The translations under genes and the position numbers were made by a program. Under the pieces are notes generated by a model. The model was given only the letters and a program-made list of their open reading frames with translations. It was not told where the DNA came from and searched no databases. From Elmis aenea (taxonomy: Eukaryota > Arthropoda > Insecta > Coleoptera > Elmidae), in assembly GCA_947652605.1 (NCBI GenBank), contig OX393579.1, forward strand, positions 5,580,001-5,644,000: 64,000 nucleotides of DNA, read 5' to 3'. Positions 46,249 to 58,364 of this stretch are shown here, in pieces; position 1 is the first letter of the stretch, and each line of letters starts with the position of its first letter.

Positions 46249-48744
46249 AATATGGCCCAGTTTTAAGTTTTTTTTCATTTTGTTCTCTATCATCCCCCTC
46301 CATGTGTTCTTCGGCTACCCCTCCCCCCCTTTCTGCGACTTACCGGATTCCATGTCAATATCCTCCTGCAAAATTCTTTTACGTTCTTTCTAAGACTATC
46401 CATAATTTTTTACTTTCGCCATACGTAGTATGAAGAAAGTTTTGTGATCGCGAAAATGTTAGAATTCCAGATTTCGAGGGATATAGGTACACGCTTTGAG
46501 GTTCTCTGAACCCGTTTTGACTATTTTCACGATGACGTCCGTGTGTGAGTGTGTGTGCGCGTCCGTGCGTGTTAAATGTCTTTCAAAAATCTTTTAACGT
46601 TTACAAAATGACAATGAAGAAAAATCGGTTTTGTTCTTGTCATGTAAAATTCGTTCACGTTTGCTTCAGAATATTTTTGTAAATAAAGAACACTTTTCAC
46701 TATAATTTTATTTGGAAAACACAATACTGAACAACTACTATATTATAAAGAATATACATGATATAAATCAAATATTACATAGTAATAAACATTTAATATT
46801 TATTACCTTAAAGCTAAAAAAATTTAAACATTAGTAATCTACAGAAACAATATAAAATTAATGTATTTAATACTTGTAAGCTGTCTTATTTAAAATATAT
46901 TGATAAACTAACACTCAATAAACAACACACTTTTGAAACAGCTAAAATTAATACAAATTTAAAGTATCTACTTATTTTACTGTTTATAATATTAGAAAAC
47001 TGCTTTCCTTCTTTATAATCTTTAGTTTTCAACCAAAACAGTTTTCTTCATTACATTAACAACTCCAAAATATGTATAAGAATAACACCACTTGTTAGAC
47101 CTTTTCTTCTCTTTGTTGCAAAAACTATTTAATGGTGACAAACTTGATTCTTTTTTTAAAATGGCCATAATTGGTTATGGGTTTATTAAAAATAATTTTT
47201 TTCTTGTCTCATTGATGCATGGGTTGTAAGGTTTATTTTTCAAATAAGCAAGATACAACCACATTATTGTAATTAAGTTTAATCTAAGTGGGCATTAAAA
47301 AAACATTACATATTAAGCTAGCTGTACTTAATTAAAACAAAAAATTTAAAACTTAACTAATTTAAGATAGAAGTATTTTTTACATTTCATAATAATTGGA
47401 TTTTTCACTTACTGCTATAACTTACCATAGAATATGATTAATAAATATAGAAAATAAAACTGTAGCAAGAAAAAAATTGAATTTACTATTTAAAAAATAA
47501 ATATGTGCTTGACAAAACGTATAAGTTAGTAATTCTTAATAATAAACACTACAATATAGGTAATGATATTAAAGTATTTGACATTCAAAGATAAATTTTA
47601 AGTGTTTTGTTAAGATATTCCGATGTAATGAGTTAAAAATTATTAAAGCCCCTAGTGTGCGTGTATTTTGTAGTAATGATAGTAAAAAAGGATTCGGCCG
47701 TAGGACTCGAGCGCCGTTTCGCTTCTTAGGAACCGAATGCTAAACCAATCACCCATTTATGCTTCAACAAATAGGGAACAAATATTTTACCTATTAAACG
47801 TTAACAGCAAAATTTTACATATTATATGAACTTTTAATAATCTCTAGCAATTATTGCGAAAAAGATATTTTCTAAAAGTGATAGTTTATTACAATAATAA
47901 ATTATTATGAAGCGTAAATATGAAAATGTACACAGATGAATAAAATAACTGTGTAAGAATGTTTTGGCATAATGTCACACTGATCTTGGGTAGTGTATCG
48001 TAAAACAAAATCATATCACAAGAAATAAACAACAGTGTCAAAAAAGTTGTTAAGCATAATTCATGTAACGAATTACTGAATTTTATTTAACGAAAACGTT
48101 TATTTCGAACTAAATATTGCGTAAGTAATGCATTTTTATTTATTATCAGTTTGTTAATATACATTTTACGTTACTATAGTTTTAAGTTTTATGAGACCGT
48201 GCAGTAGCAAGTTTGTTCGAACCCATAGGGGGAAACCAGTAGCGTAGGAAAGAAAGTTTGTATTGACAGAACGGGTAATAATATTTTCCATTTAAATACG
48301 ACAGCTAAATTTTTTACTGACAAAAAGATTTGCAAAGCTTTTTGTTTAAAATAATTAGCTCCATAAAAACAATTAAGTGAGGCTACCTTAAATCAGTTCC
48401 TTTATTAAGATGCATAATACATGTAAATATTTGTCACACACGAAATGACAGAACAACCTGAACGCACAAAAAACGAAAAACTGATAACTTATTTTTATCA
48501 AAAGATGCAAATTAAAACGAAAAGCTACTAACCGCACACGAAATGACAGGTCAATCTAAACGTCAATAATACTACGCCACTGATATCCTAGTTTTACACT
48601 GTGATAACAACCAAAACTTGCTTATTTTATTTTCCGTCTGAAGTTAGCGTGCATCAGTCATTGTTGATCACCCGATACATTGTATCAAAAAATGTGTCCT
48701 TAGATGAGGTTCTTATTAAAATTATTTAAATATTATGTAGGTTT
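46249..48744. other. duplicated non-coding block (copy B)
   Basis: Matches 21024-24895 without the 1.3-kb palindrome and with a 60-base deletion near 48210. No gene is seen; the short plus frame at 46179-46433 is transposon and spacer sequence. Confidence 0.45.
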
Positions 48745-49121
48745 GGTAATTTATGCTTGTTGGAGACCGGCGCGGCTGTCAGGTATTAACGCTATGTTCT
48801 CGTGTTTAAACGCTACGTTCACATGTAAGCGTTTGGGCGTAAAACTCATTATAAAGGTTTTTGCAACCCATTAAAAATTACAACTAAAAAAACTTTCACC
48901 GACCTTTAACCTCATCCTCTTTCGCTTGGACAATAATAAAGGGTCAGGTTAAAGGTTGGTTAAGGTTTTCTGTTTTTTAAACGCATAGGATAAATTAAAT
49001 GAGGGTCATAAATGTGTAATGGGTCACACAACATTCATAAATACTTTTACGCACAAACGCTTACAAGTGAACACAGCGTTCAATAGACAGCACCGCCGGT
49101 CTCCAACAAGCATAAATTACC
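48745..49121. mobile_element. 377-bp MITE with 5-bp target duplication, absent from copy A
   Basis: Its 26-bp terminal inverted repeats start GGTAATTTATGCTTGTTGG and end in GACCGG. They are flanked by direct GGTTT (48740-48744 and 49122-49126). Copy A has the single uninterrupted site TGTAGGTTTTGATAT near 24895. The superfamily is not assigned. Confidence 0.85.
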
Positions 49122-49671
49122 GGTTTTGATATAAATAAGAAAATTAGCTTAAATTAATATCACTTTTATTATTTTTTAAGAATTTTTTATCGTAATACAA
49201 TACCAGATTCAAGGCTCTTGACTTTTCGTCACTTAGTCTTATTTATTTATGTTTTAAACAATGATAAGTAATTTTTAAATAATCTTATTTATAATCATCA
49301 AAGAATCACATAAATAAACCAGAAATGTGTTGTGTAGGTTTATTCCACGTTGCAACGTGGTGGACAAGAATCAAGTTTATTGGCGGCTGTTAACAATGGG
49401 CGAAATATTGTCATCAGTTCTGGAATTTAAGGCTGACCGTTTTATCACGGTGGTGTTGAATGGTAAAGGATTTTATTACTCCGGAGCAGGGTTTGAATTT
49501 TACAAGAGGAACTAGTAAGTAGCGAACGTATTAAATTTATAATGATATTCTTAAAAACACATTTCACCTGGCATATACGCAGCATAGACAGCAGAAATGT
49601 AGATGGGTATAAACTGCAGGCCCATGGGCCTCTTTTAAGAAAATGCCGTCAAATCCCGGTTCGTATAACCA
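49122..49671 (+). other. duplicated block end with a small open frame
   Basis: A 62-codon frame (49327-49515) reads PRCNVVDKNQVYWRLLTMGE, continues to LNGKGFYYSGAGFEFYKRN and stops. GTAAGT overlaps the stop (49513), so it could be an exon. Copy A (25108-25275) has an early stop and a deletion, so it is not conserved. A faint likeness to FLYWCH fingers is too weak to name. The 16-bp palindrome CCACGTTGCAACGTGG lies at 49345-49360. Confidence 0.25.
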
Positions 49672-50345
49672 AGGGGTGGCCAAACTTTTAGACGTTAGGG
49701 GCGACTTTTGAGAGAAAGTGTACCCGCGGGCGACTACATTTTTTGTAAGGTGCTTAGGAATTGGAGTTTTTTAAGGCTTTTTTAAGTATTTACAAATCGA
49801 TGACTTTTTAGAAGATATTTACGAACCGTGTCTTTTTTTTTAAATGAAATTTTAGATACTTACGAAATGACGTTTTTTTCTAAAAGACACAAACTGGTGA
49901 ATACATTTTACTATGACTACTATAAAATTACCGATAAATAACTATTTTCTAGCACTGGTTCTAAATTTTAAAAAGTTAAAAAAAAATACAGGAAAAAAAA
50001 GAAAATTATTGTTTTACAATAATTGTTGTATTGAAATAAATTAAAAGCAAATTTCACAAAAAAACAACAATGGAATTGTTTTATTTTGATGACACCTAGC
50101 ACTTTTGACCAGTTTGTCAAAATTTGGCTCGTATGAACTTAAAATAATTCTTAAACACAATTTCAAATGTCGATCAGATAATTGTGATTGTGACCTATGT
50201 TTAGTTTTTATCCCATTTATGTAGGAAAATGCTAATCTTACAAATATATCGAACCAAAAAAGGCTCAATGCAAAAACTCTCCAAATATTTGGATATTTAT
50301 CCCTGCTTATTAATTTCCAGAAGCTTTCATTTGAAGCCATTTTAA
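49672..50345 (-). pseudogene. hAT transposase C-terminal remnant with 3' terminus
   Basis: The minus frame (50340-50041) reads FWKLISRDKYPNIWRVFALS, then a degraded core, AFSYINGIKTKHRS, LSDRHLKLCLR, SSYEPNFDKLVKS. This is the dimerisation domain at the C-terminus of hAT transposases of the ZBED5/SCAND3-like group. The usual FGSTYLCES block is replaced by out-of-frame sequence. Downstream, AAGTTTGGCCACCCCTTG ends near 49672, the typical hAT 3' terminus. The N-terminal and catalytic parts are missing. Confidence 0.75.
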
Positions 50346-51168
50346 ATGTGTATTTTGTGTATCTATTATTTGCAGAAAATAATTTTGAATTATTTTTTAA
50401 ATTTAAATTTTAAAAAATTGCGTTTAATTCGTCGCTGTTCTCGTAAATTTTAACTGTATTTGTAAACAAAATATTGTGTATTAATTAGGTCGAATCCGGG
50501 CCCCCTTTGCAACACTGTGCCCTGGGAATTATTTGCGTATCACCCTCTGTAGTCGGCCCAGCGAACGAGTGCGGCAGTTGCTACCAGCAAAATGCAATGG
50601 CGGTGCGACCTCCTAGCTGCGTACGGACAGTGAGCAATATACGAGATTTTAATTAAATAATTGAAATAGTTTTGTAGTAGAAACATTTGAATTGGTGCAT
50701 TTTTAGGTACAGAAGAAGATCGAGTGATGTTAGATATTGGTCCGACAGAGAAGCGTCGATTAAAAAAGAAAGAGGATGAACATTTCGAACATGCAAATTA
50801 ATGAAACACAAAAGTCGATGAATTAAAGTGAAACTGCGAAAGAAGAAGCGATTTTAGTTAATTAATTTTAATTATTTCACGAATGTGAGTGAAATATTAA
50901 CGAATAAATCAAACGAATTAAATAAATATTTTGAATAGGTAATTTGAGGAAAACGAAACCGATTTAACGGAAATTTTCTTATTTAATTTGATTTATTCGT
51001 TAATTTTTTATTGTTTGTTCATTGTAAAAGTCGTGAGGGGCTGTTAGTTACCGATTTAAATTAATTTAGTCACTTTAGCGAACTTTGACTGAAATTGATA
51101 AAATTGCGTTACGTTGATGACATTGATGACGCGGGATCACACAGGAAGTTCATGTTTTGATGACACAA
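50346..51168. other. junction and 3' flank of NACHT gene B
   Basis: Homology to copy A begins at 50519. Short plus frames differ from those in copy A (a frame from 50728 has 24 codons here and 36 in A), so they are not supported as genes. Confidence 0.4.
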
Positions 51169-51174
51169 TTTATT
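51169..51174 (-). terminator. poly(A) signal of NACHT gene B
   Basis: AATAAA on the minus strand 10 bases after the stop codon, at the position conserved in copy A. Confidence 0.6.
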
Positions 51175-51183
51175 ATAAACGTC

Positions 51184-54100
51184 TCAAGACGTTCTGAAAA
51201 GTTCTTTAAATCTTTCGAATTTACTTTTATATAACGGATTTAGATAATCACAAACATATCGATGATTATTTAGTTTAGCCCAATCTAACGCTGTTTTACC
51301 TCCATCATTCTTGATATAAATATCAGCCCCGTGATCTACTAAAAGTTTAACAATGGACAAACGACCAAGAAAAGCTGCCGAATGTAAAGGTGTTTTATTA
51401 TATTTACCTCTAACATTTACGTCCGCTCCGCAATTCAATAATAAAATCGCTAGATCTAGTTGTCCACGAAGAGTCGCATAATGTAATGCAGTCTTACCAT
51501 CAAATTGTTTATTTATAATTTGTTTGAACGATTCAGAGTTTTTATGATTAACTAAATCATTTAATATAAATGTCGTGAAATTTTTGTAACGATATTTATA
51601 TATATAATAATAATGTAAACATATCTCTAGATCGTTGACGTCAATATTTACTGTTTTGTCATTAAATTTTGTTGTAATTTGGTCGGCAACCCAAAATGAA
51701 TTTGTTTTCATTGCGTAATCCAAAGGATAAAACAATAATAAATTGTCTCTAACATGTTTTGCGCCTTTGGATAACAAAAGTTTAGCAATATTTTCCATGA
51801 CTAAGTTAGGATTAAGAACTAATGTATGTTTATCCTTATCTATTTCTTCCCCCCGTTCTGGCACGGGATGTCTAAGGCCCCACGAAGCTGCCAAATGCAA
51901 AGGCGACCTCCCGCCCTCATCAACGTCATTAACAATGTCGGGACGTGATCTGATCATCGATCTAACCTCACCGATTTGCCTGTTGACTATGGCAAGGTGT
52001 AATTTATGATTTTTTGCCAAAATTCTGTCAAAAACGTTATGAACGACATTGTAGTTGGGTTTTAATATTTCTTCGATCAACTTGAGGGCGACATTTCGAT
52101 TCGGACGATCATCCTGATAATTTTTACTGAGCCACTTGGCCACGAAATATTCCGCAAACGTCCGGTGCACGAAATTCATATTAAAGTCGCTGCTAACAAC
52201 TACGAGTCCGTCTTTCTGAACTAATTTAGACAAATTTTTAAGAACAACATGAAAATGTGATAATTTGGTTTCAACGTCCAATTCGTTTATTAATTCACTG
52301 GGAAATATAATTTTTAGCGCGTACAAACTTTGATACGCGTTAACTGTATCACTAATTTCTTTATTGTAATGACCAAATTTGGATTTCAATATTTCCAATT
52401 TTGCGCGAACAAAACTTTCATACAAATAAAGCAAATCGAAACTTTCGCTCAAGTTAAGTTTTCCTGTTTGTGCATAAATTTTACAATCATCACTGAAAAC
52501 CTGCGCTAATAGTCTACACTGTAATGGGACGCCAGTGAATTCGTTATCCCAATCGCTTAAATTCTTTTTGGTCAAATCTAACAATTTATTAACAAACATT
52601 TTTACCCTACCGCGACGATTATTTTGCAAATTATCGATTTCCTGTGTGAAATATTTATTCAAAAACGTAATTTGATCATTTTTACTAAACGGATTTAATG
52701 CGATACTCAAAGTGTCAAACTTATCCTCGACATGCGCCTGCATTACCGGTCTAGTAGTGAGAATCATCTTATAATTGTTATCGTACAAAGATCTGATCAT
52801 AACAGTCACCTCGCTTTCATACGTTGTCGCAATTTCGTCAAATCCATCGAAAATAATAAAAACACGATAATGAGCCAACATACAATTAAATATTAATTCA
52901 TTAATTTCTGTACCGCACGAATTCTCGGCCATGATGGCTTTATTAAAATGCATTAAATGTTGAGACGGATTTGCATGATTTGTTTTAAATTCTTTACTGT
53001 CGTAATAATCTAAGTAAAGTTTTAAATCTACGTTTAACACCCAAATATCTGATGGTATATTGTGTGCTATGTAATCCATGAGAGTTGATTTTCCCATCCC
53101 TGGACCTGCGCTGATAATGCAAAGTTTGTTATGAAGATTATCAACTAAATTAATTGAAGAAATACTAACGTAAGATTTTGTTCTATATTTTTTGATATTG
53201 CTGATACCACGTTCTGTCATAATCAATTCAAAAATGCTTACATTTTCATTCAAACGCAACGCATGAATGCACTTACTTTGATTTTCTTTAACAATTAATT
53301 GAAAACAATCACTTTGTGATAAAATGACATTATAGTTGCTAATTATTTCTTTAATATTACAGTTAGTTGAATATTTAGCAAAGTTTATTCGTTTTATATT
53401 AATATTATATTTTTTTAAACATTCGTTAAAAATATTTTCATTCTCAACGATAACTACAAATATATCGTTTTTACATTCACTCAGTGCCCTAGGATCAATT
53501 ATTATTTTAGATAAAGTTTGAGGTACGTAAGAAGGAAGCGAAACATTTAACTCGTTTCCTACACAAAATTTACCCATCAAAATATAAATTATATCTTTTA
53601 CTAAAATCTTATCTGTAAATTGTTCAATATAAGATATTTGTTCTAATTTTATTAATTTCCCCTGAAATTTAACCTTTTCTTTTAATATATTTGCTTTCAA
53701 ATCCCCCTTTAAATCCGATAACTTATAAAATACGTCTGAATTTTCATATAACTGCATATCATCAACAATCTTATTGACTAAAATTAAAACTCCTAATTTA
53801 CATTCAGTTTTTTGTAACACATGTAATATAGCCCGATATTCTACGATGTTATTAGCCCGTAATACTAAAGGTATTTCCCCCGCTAACCACATAACTTTAA
53901 AAATATCCAACAATGTAATGTTATCTGTGACACCAAATAACCTACGAATTTGGATATCTATTCCTGATCCCTTCAAATTGTCCATAATTGTCTTATTATT
54001 GTCAGACGTAAAGTTTGTAGTCCATGTTTTGATATAATCAAATTTACCTACATCTATATTACATCTCTTATTAATTTTATCAAGCACATAAGTAACAATA

Positions 54101-55161
54101 AAATCGTCGATGATATTACTATTATCGGTTTCAACTAAAGTAATTTTCTGAGTTTGTACAATGTCATTCCATGATCCTGTTTCGACAATTTTATGATAAT
54201 CAAACGCTGTCGAATAAAATTGGTTTATGAACGGATGTAATAATAATTCAGTCAATTTATTCAATATTAAGGATCTGGTGATGGTGTGAGGTTTAGAAGC
54301 CAAAACGCAACTATTTATAAAATCGAAATACATTTTTGTAATTGTTGTCAAGTCATGGATACCATAATAACAAAAAAAATTTAATTCATTTCTGACAAGG
54401 TGGTCTATTTTAATGTGGTTAACTTGATCACAAAATAAAACTAATCTATTTAGAAATGTGCAAAAGTTTTGATTATTAAAGTGTTTGGAAAAATCCTGAA
54501 TATCTGCTAATATTTTTTGAAAATTATTTGTATAAATTGATCGTAAGTTAATTAAATATTGCCTGTGATAATCTTTTAGTAGATTTGTTGGTGAAGCCAA
54601 TTTTTCATTAAATTCCTGAATTGTTTTTACAGACGAAACAAAATCATGAATAACGTTATATTCTTTTATAAACAGTTCATGATCTATGTTATAAATGTCA
54701 CTATCTGTTGTCCTTAGAGCTAATAATTCAGTATTGCTATTTTTTGTTAAAAATGCAAATTTACTATTGACAATGCGATTTGTAAAAAGAATTAAATGAA
54801 TACCATCGATATTTGCCACAATGTCTCTTATTTTACTTTGCTTATACTTATCTAAAATATCCTGATAACCCTTGTAATATTTTAATAAACTAAAGTCACC
54901 CTTTTTTGCACAAAATTCATCGTAACTAATGAGTTTACCTTTCTCTTGATGCTTTGCTTGCACCATGGAGGTCGTCCATGCTCCTCTACGATATTTCGTC
55001 TTAACCACTAAATCATCAAATGGAAGACAACCTGCCACATTGACTGCCATTTGATAATCTTGAATCTCTTCGTCTTTAAATTGCTGCAGCGCTACAAAAG
55101 CGGGTAACTTGCTTTCGTAATCGCGTCCGACATCGTTCGTTCCAGGTCCTCTCGAGTATTT
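51184..55161 (-). CDS. NACHT-ankyrin STAND protein with nuclease-like N-terminus, copy B (main exon)
   Basis: Paralogue of 28919-32863, one open frame of 1,325 codons from the splice acceptor TTTCAG at 55162. The frame stays open a little upstream, but its only start there would be a TTG, which is not credible. GRDYE, FDDLVV and QAKH are all present, and the 50 residues after the internal Met (55050) match copy A exactly. Walker A is at 53083-53106; Walker B reads VFIIFDGFDE; the MILTTRP sensor is unchanged. The NACHT core differs at 14 of 161 residues, residues about 150-260 much more, and the last three ankyrin repeats at 26 of 92. The C-terminus is longer (KFERFKELFRTS). Intact reading frames in both copies argue that both are functional. 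Confidence 0.85.
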   Translation of the reverse strand, partial: KYSRGPGTNDVGRDYESKLPAFVALQQFKDEEIQDYQMAVNVAGCLPFDDLVVKTKYRRGAWTTSMVQAKHQEKGKLISYDEFCAKKGDFSLLKYYKGYQDILDKYKQSKIRDIVANIDGIHLILFTNRIVNSKFAFLTKNSNTELLALRTTDSDIYNIDHELFIKEYNVIHDFVSSVKTIQEFNEKLASPTNLLKDYHRQYLINLRSIYTNNFQKILADIQDFSKHFNNQNFCTFLNRLVLFCDQVNHIKIDHLVRNELNFFCYYGIHDLTTITKMYFDFINSCVLASKPHTITRSLILNKLTELLLHPFINQFYSTAFDYHKIVETGSWNDIVQTQKITLVETDNSNIIDDFIVTYVLDKINKRCNIDVGKFDYIKTWTTNFTSDNNKTIMDNLKGSGIDIQIRRLFGVTDNITLLDIFKVMWLAGEIPLVLRANNIVEYRAILHVLQKTECKLGVLILVNKIVDDMQLYENSDVFYKLSDLKGDLKANILKEKVKFQGKLIKLEQISYIEQFTDKILVKDIIYILMGKFCVGNELNVSLPSYVPQTLSKIIIDPRALSECKNDIFVVIVENENIFNECLKKYNINIKRINFAKYSTNCNIKEIISNYNVILSQSDCFQLIVKENQSKCIHALRLNENVSIFELIMTERGISNIKKYRTKSYVSISSINLVDNLHNKLCIISAGPGMGKSTLMDYIAHNIPSDIWVLNVDLKLYLDYYDSKEFKTNHANPSQHLMHFNKAIMAENSCGTEINELIFNCMLAHYRVFIIFDGFDEIATTYESEVTVMIRSLYDNNYKMILTTRPVMQAHVEDKFDTLSIALNPFSKNDQITFLNKYFTQEIDNLQNNRRGRVKMFVNKLLDLTKKNLSDWDNEFTGVPLQCRLLAQVFSDDCKIYAQTGKLNLSESFDLLYLYESFVRAKLEILKSKFGHYNKEISDTVNAYQSLYALKIIFPSELINELDVETKLSHFHVVLKNLSKLVQKDGLVVVSSDFNMNFVHRTFAEYFVAKWLSKNYQDDRPNRNVALKLIEEILKPNYNVVHNVFDRILAKNHKLHLAIVNRQIGEVRSMIRSRPDIVNDVDEGGRSPLHLAASWGLRHPVPERGEEIDKDKHTLVLNPNLVMENIAKLLLSKGAKHVRDNLLLFYPLDYAMKTNSFWVADQITTKFNDKTVNIDVNDLEICLHYYYIYKYRYKNFTTFILNDLVNHKNSESFKQIINKQFDGKTALHYATLRGQLDLAILLLNCGADVNVRGKYNKTPLHSAAFLGRLSIVKLLVDHGADIYIKNDGGKTALDWAKLNNHRYVCDYLNPLYKSKFERFKELFRTS

Positions 55162-56461
55162 CTGAAATTTTTTTTCGAATGTTAATTTACAAAATAGTAA
55201 GTACCATAAAAATTGGCACAAATTTAAAACTAAAAATATATTCTAAGCGAAAACTGTACCGCGTTCAGGTTTTGTTCAATAATTTGGAAACGAATATAGC
55301 AAATAAAAATGTACTTTTTGGCCTTTATCGTAATTCAATGTCGTTATAGATACTTCATAAAGAAAAGGTAAACCCAACAAAATAAACCGTTAATAAAAAT
55401 AATTACTTCACTTAATTTCCGCTAGAGCAATTATAAAGACAAAATTAGATCTCGTCTAATGTTTGGAAAAAAGTAGCGATAACTTCAATGACACTCCGAT
55501 TTAACAGACCACCCTAAAAAAAAGCTCTCATCACGCTAAAAATGTAATAATTGTGGCATTTATGGTATAATAAATATTTATTTTAAGTTTAGGAATTAAA
55601 ATAATTTAGGTCACTATGGGGATCTCGCATAATATAAACGATAGGGATTCGATTAATGAAGAGAAAAGTTGCATGTAATAGTACTCAGCGGGTAGCGATA
55701 TTTCTATGTTGTGAAAATGCATAGGCAACTTGATCGAAACAAAAAATTTAATTGTGCGAGTTATCAATTTGTTTAATATAATCTCTAGTTTAAAAATAAA
55801 AAATCTGCATTTGTATGCATTTTTGCATAAGTTCACATTTAAAACAATGTGGTGTGATTAGCTTTTTGATGAAAACCCTACCAAACTTTTGATTTTCATT
55901 TATGAAAACCATAGTAGATGTTTGCTGGAACAGATAACATCTCTTATTCTGTTTTTAAAGATGTATTACTTGCGTTTTCTTTTTATAAATGTACAAATGC
56001 CAACAACAAAACCTTTTTAAAACCTTTTTATTGGGTGAGCCATGAACGTTGTCGTTTAGTTTATAAGCAAGAAAACAAAAGTGTCAACCTTCAAAACTGA
56101 CACATTTGAGTTTATTAAAGTGGATTATGAATATTGATATTTGCTTAGATTGTTTTTGATAGCAAAATTTTTTAAACTTTTTATTTATACGCATCTTTGA
56201 AAAGGGGAAAACTCTATCTTATCTTATCTATTTATGTCAATATCTACATAACTTAGTGTGCCATGAAAAACATATACCTACAATGAATCTATTGGGCTTA
56301 TAAAATTGTCACAATAAACTAAAAATTCAGATTTGTCTTTAAAAATTGGAAAATATATTAAACAAAATAAAAGATCATATTTCATTTTTGGTTTCTATTA
56401 CGTCAGCTATGCGTTTTTCAAAACATTATAATGTCTCTTTGCTATCTATTGAGCTCTAATA
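55162..56461. other. upstream flank of NACHT gene B
   Basis: Duplicate of 32864-34184. A 60-codon plus frame (55918-56100) is open here but broken by one extra T in copy A, so it is not supported. The missing first NACHT exon was not found. Confidence 0.35.
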
Positions 56462-57131
56462 TACAGGGTGTAGACTCGGATCACGCAACATAGCAATTTC
56501 AATGGTAAAAATTTAAAAGTCGTATTCTTGCTCCCCTAATTATTTTAGAAAAAAAATGCAAATACGTTTTTTGTAAAGAAAAAAATTCTGTATCCATAAA
56601 TGTATTCAATTAATTTTTTAGTTTTCCAATAACTGAAAATTAAGCAATTAAAAAACGCGTTTTCACAAACAATCTGTAGTGCCTTGGAATTATGCTATGA
56701 CAACTGCCCCGCCTAATGTCACTTATACTGTCACTTTGACGTGAAGTTTATTCATAATAATCATTTTTATTATATCTTGGAATGAAAACATAACTAACTG
56801 TGTAAAATAAATGTTTGATAAAATATAAAGGATAATTAAGAATGAATTTCGCGTCAAAGTGACAGTATCAGTGAAATTAGGCTGGGCAGTTGTCATAGCA
56901 TAATTCCAAGGCACTACAGATTTTTGTGAAAACGCGTATTTTAATCTCTTAATTTTAAGTTATTGGAAAATGAAAAAGTAATATTGATTTCATTTATGGA
57001 TACAGATTTTTTTTCTCTACAAAAAACGTATTTGCACTTTTTTTCTAAAATAATTAGGGGAGCAAGAATACGACTTTTAAATTTTTACCATTGAAATTGC
57101 TATGTTGCGTGATCCGAGTCTACACCCTGTA
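56462..57131. mobile_element. 0.67-kb palindromic element (copy B)
   Basis: Same element and site as 34185-34839, with TACAGGGTGTAGACTCGG ends. Small insertions near the centre distinguish it from copy A. Confidence 0.85.
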
Positions 57132-57225
57132 TGTAACTTTTGGCTTATTTATCCGAATCATTATTACTTATATTAAACGAGATTCTCATAGTGGCCTGAA
57201 TTAATTGCTCAACCCTGCACATACA

Positions 57226-58195
57226 TACAGGGTGCGCCATTAGTGCGATGAAGTCCATTATTGCCCTTAATGTCAACTTATTAAAAAAAAGTTTTAAATG
57301 AAACTTATAGTATTTCTAGACGTGCATGTTTTAAAATTAGTTTCAAGTATACAGGGTGTTTCTTAAAAGTGGGGCGTCACTAAAGGTATTTTTTTTAAAT
57401 TGAACACCCAGTATATTTTTGCATAATCGAATTCAGCAAGAAAATCTCCATATGACAGTACTTTGTTTTTTTCATTTTTTTTGCGACGTTGCCAATTTAT
57501 CTCCAAAAATCTTTGAATTTCCAGAAAAACAGGGTACAATACTTGTCAAGAGCACAACGTTATGAATAATAAGCTTATAAGAATAAGTAAAATGTAAATA
57601 ACTCAGAAAATATTCACTTTAGCTATAGGTAAGTACCTATTAAGAAAAGTTGAAGAAAAACAAAAATGCAACAAAATGACGTAATAATATACAGGGTGTT
57701 CCATTTGAAAAAATAAAGTTATTGATGTTTGAAAATTGGGAAGTTGGCACATCTATAAGAAACACCCTGTATAATATAAATGAATTTTGATGTATTTAGA
57801 CTATGACTACACCTTTTGACTTTGTATGTACAAAATATCATTTGCCAATTATTATTCATAACGTTGTGCTCTTGACAAGTATTGTACCCTGTTTTTCTGG
57901 AAATTCAAAGATTTTTGGAGATAAATTGGCAACGTCGCAAAAAAAATGAAAAAAACAAAATACTGTCATATGGAGATTTTTTTGCTGAATTCGATTATGC
58001 AAAAATATATTGGGTGTTCAATTTAAAAAAAAAACCTTTAGTGACGCCCCACTTTTAAGAAACACCCTGTATACTTGAAACTAATTTTAAAACATGCACG
58101 TCTAGAAATACCATAAGTTTCATTAAAAACTTTTTTTTAATAAGTTGACATTAAGGGCAATAATGGACTTCATCGCACTAATGGCGCACCCTGTA
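57226..58195. mobile_element. palindromic element with deleted centre (copy B)
   Basis: Same site as 34934-36839 but 970 bp instead of 1,906 bp. The sequence jumps at 57572-57573 from the left arm (ATGAATAATA) straight into the right arm (GCTTATAAGAATAAG), removing the inner left arm and the symmetrical centre. The remaining arms are unequal. Confidence 0.85.
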
Positions 58196-58364
58196 TTTGT
58201 ATAAATGATGATACGAACATATTTTTAAAAGTTATCAAATATCTGCGCTTACAAGTAATAAAATATTTTCGCAATTAAAATGCTACTAAAGTTTGGGGGA
58301 AAACGTGACATACTTTTCGTGAAAAGACGGACAACGGTACATAAAGATTAAAAAGTGCCTGTAA

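Noticed and set aside
55162..55221. Extension of NACHT gene B to a start at 55221
   Set aside because: The codon there is TTG, which is not a normal eukaryotic start. Copy A lacks it, and a splice acceptor lies between it and the conserved exon.
55918..56100. 60-codon plus-strand frame with protein-like composition
   Set aside because: One extra T breaks it in copy A and no family is recognisable.
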